Assembly (NCBI GenBank): GCA_003541445.1
Contig: DPMO01000269.1
Location: 5,455 to 11,535, forward strand
Origin: Clostridiales bacterium
GTDB lineage: Bacteria; Bacillota; Sulfobacillia; UBA995; UBA9673
Direction of reading: 5' to 3'
Length of the DNA stretch: 6,081 bases
The translations under genes and the position numbers were made by a program. Positions 5,351-6,081 of this stretch are shown here, one piece after another. The stretch's first letter is position 1, and every line of letters starts with the position of its first letter. Under the pieces are notes generated by a model that had not been told where the DNA came from, searched no databases, and worked only from the letters and a program-made list of their open reading frames with translations.

Positions 5351-5411
5351 TATGCCGACTCGAGTGCAGTCCCCGTGTCGCGAGCAGAGCAGACGGCCCA
5401 GCGCGAATCGC

Positions 5412-6038
5412 TCAAGCCCTTCCTCGGACCACCTCTTTCGCCATCCGGACGAACTCGAAACTCCGGCCGGCGAACCTCAGGACCGGCAGCCGCGCCACGA
5501 CGGAGTAGCCCAAACGGCTATACAGGCGGATGGCCCTTTCGTTGTCGCTCTCCGCGTCGAGCACGACCCTCCGGCACCCGGCCCGCAGCGCGGAAGACTC
5601 GACCTCTCTGAGAAGGCGGGTTCCGAGCCCCCGACCTCGGAAATCCGGATGTACGGCGATGTTGCTGAGGTAGTATTCGTCACGCTGCAGCCGGCCGAGG
5701 GTGCACTGCGCCCTGACGAGGAGTGCCGCAAGCCTGACCATCCGCAGCGGCAGACACCTGACCAGCAGCAGCCCGGTCCGGAGTTCACGCAGGGTCCTGT
5801 GCCTGAAGTCGTAGGCGAGGGCCATCCCGGCCACCCGTCCTCCGACCTCGACGACCAGGGTGTGCTCGTGACTCAGGACATGCCCGCGGTAACGGAAGAG
5901 CTCGCGCATGACCGCGGACGCGTCGATGCCGAACAGAGCGGGGAAGAAGCGCGGCGAGGACTCGACCATCAGGCGGGCGAAGTCGCCGGCGTCTTCGGGG
6001 CGGGCGCGGCGCAGGGCCGCCTCTCCGGTGCTCCCCAC
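5412..6038 (-). CDS. GNAT-family N-acetyltransferase
   Basis: This 208-residue protein has a single Gcn5-related acetyltransferase fold that transfers an acetyl group from acetyl-CoA to an amine; the acceptor is unknown. The domain starts at ALRRARPEDA (8-17). A FFPALFG stretch (31-37) precedes a long, basic, hydrophobic segment (83-117). The acetyl-CoA-binding motif A is SNIAVHPDFRGRGLGTRLL (125-143), with the RGRGLG pyrophosphate loop at 134-139. Motif B follows as DAESDNERAIRLYSRLGY (161-178). The layout resembles RimI-like proteins. GTG 6038 is chosen because GGAGG (complement of 6048-6052) lies nine bases upstream; the open frame also allows GTG 6059 and runs to the window edge. It converges on ppcA with a 120-base gap. 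It could be a protein lysine acetyltransferase opposing the sirtuin, but small-molecule or ribosomal substrates are equally possible. Confidence 0.88.
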   Translation of the reverse strand: MGSTGEAALRRARPEDAGDFARLMVESSPRFFPALFGIDASAVMRELFRYRGHVLSHEHTLVVEVGGRVAGMALAYDFRHRTLRELRTGLLLVRCLPLRMVRLAALLVRAQCTLGRLQRDEYYLSNIAVHPDFRGRGLGTRLLREVESSALRAGCRRVVLDAESDNERAIRLYSRLGYSVVARLPVLRFAGRSFEFVRMAKEVVRGRA

Positions 6039-6047
6039 GGGCACGGT

Positions 6048-6052
6048 CCTCC
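6048..6052 (-). promoter_or_regulatory. Shine-Dalgarno GGAGG of the GNAT gene
   Basis: The minus-strand GGAGG (part of GGGGGAGG, complement of 6048-6055) lies nine bases before GTG 6038 and only three before GTG 6044. This favours 6038 over the longer frame from 6059, which has no comparable signal before it. Confidence 0.6.
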
Positions 6053-6081
6053 CCCTCACCCGTCGGATGCGCTCAAGGCTA

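Noticed and set aside
1..6081. Search for CRISPR arrays, tRNA or rRNA genes, insertion-sequence ends and toxin-antitoxin or defence genes
   Set aside because: No spaced direct repeats, transposase motifs, tRNA cloverleaf or defence-type domains were seen.

Overview
The window looks like chromosomal DNA of a high-GC bacterium (about two-thirds G+C by eye) with strong GGAGG-type ribosome binding sites, frequent GTG starts, tight gene packing and convergent or divergent pairs. The protein families (a Clostridium-type 'archaeal' PEP carboxylase, a sirtuin, YjbQ, a sugar-symporter-like MFS protein, a GNAT acetyltransferase) suggest a high-GC lineage of, or near, the Bacillota. That placement is inference. 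I see no mobile element, CRISPR array, tRNA or rRNA.

Left part (1-1518). At the left edge the first 18 codons of a minus-strand gene are present; they read like the N-terminus of an AMP-forming acyl-CoA synthetase. It diverges from a plus-strand pair, yjbQ (247-651) and a sirtuin (694-1500), across a 192-base gap that holds an inverted repeat. A strong hairpin straddles the sirtuin stop codon.

Middle part (1501-3598). A 151-base gap with an unusual C-poor, TAGG-repeated stretch precedes a membrane-anchored TPR protein (1652-2335). That gene overlaps by four bases (ATGA) with an MFS transporter of the GPH/SLC45 sugar-symporter style (2332-3585). A second hairpin straddles the transporter stop codon.

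Right part (3599-6081). An archaeal-type PEP carboxylase gene (ppcA) starts most plausibly at GTG 3705. Its in-frame stop is at 5289-5291. The conserved C-terminal tail of the family continues in the -1 frame to a TAG at 5327-5329, so the gene appears to carry a one-base frameshift, either real or an assembly error. A third hairpin surrounds that displaced TAG. A convergent GNAT acetyltransferase (6038-5412, minus strand) closes the window.

Working together: acyl-CoA synthetase, sirtuin deacylase and GNAT acetyltransferase are the three parts of the known reversible lysine-acylation switch on acyl-CoA synthetases, though the GNAT lies 4 kb away and the link is inference. The transporter and PEP carboxylase fit sugar uptake and anaplerotic oxaloacetate supply. 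Nothing here amounts to a clearly new multi-gene system. The most useful observations are the displaced ppcA C-terminus, the hairpins around stop codons, and the acyl-CoA synthetase/sirtuin divergence.
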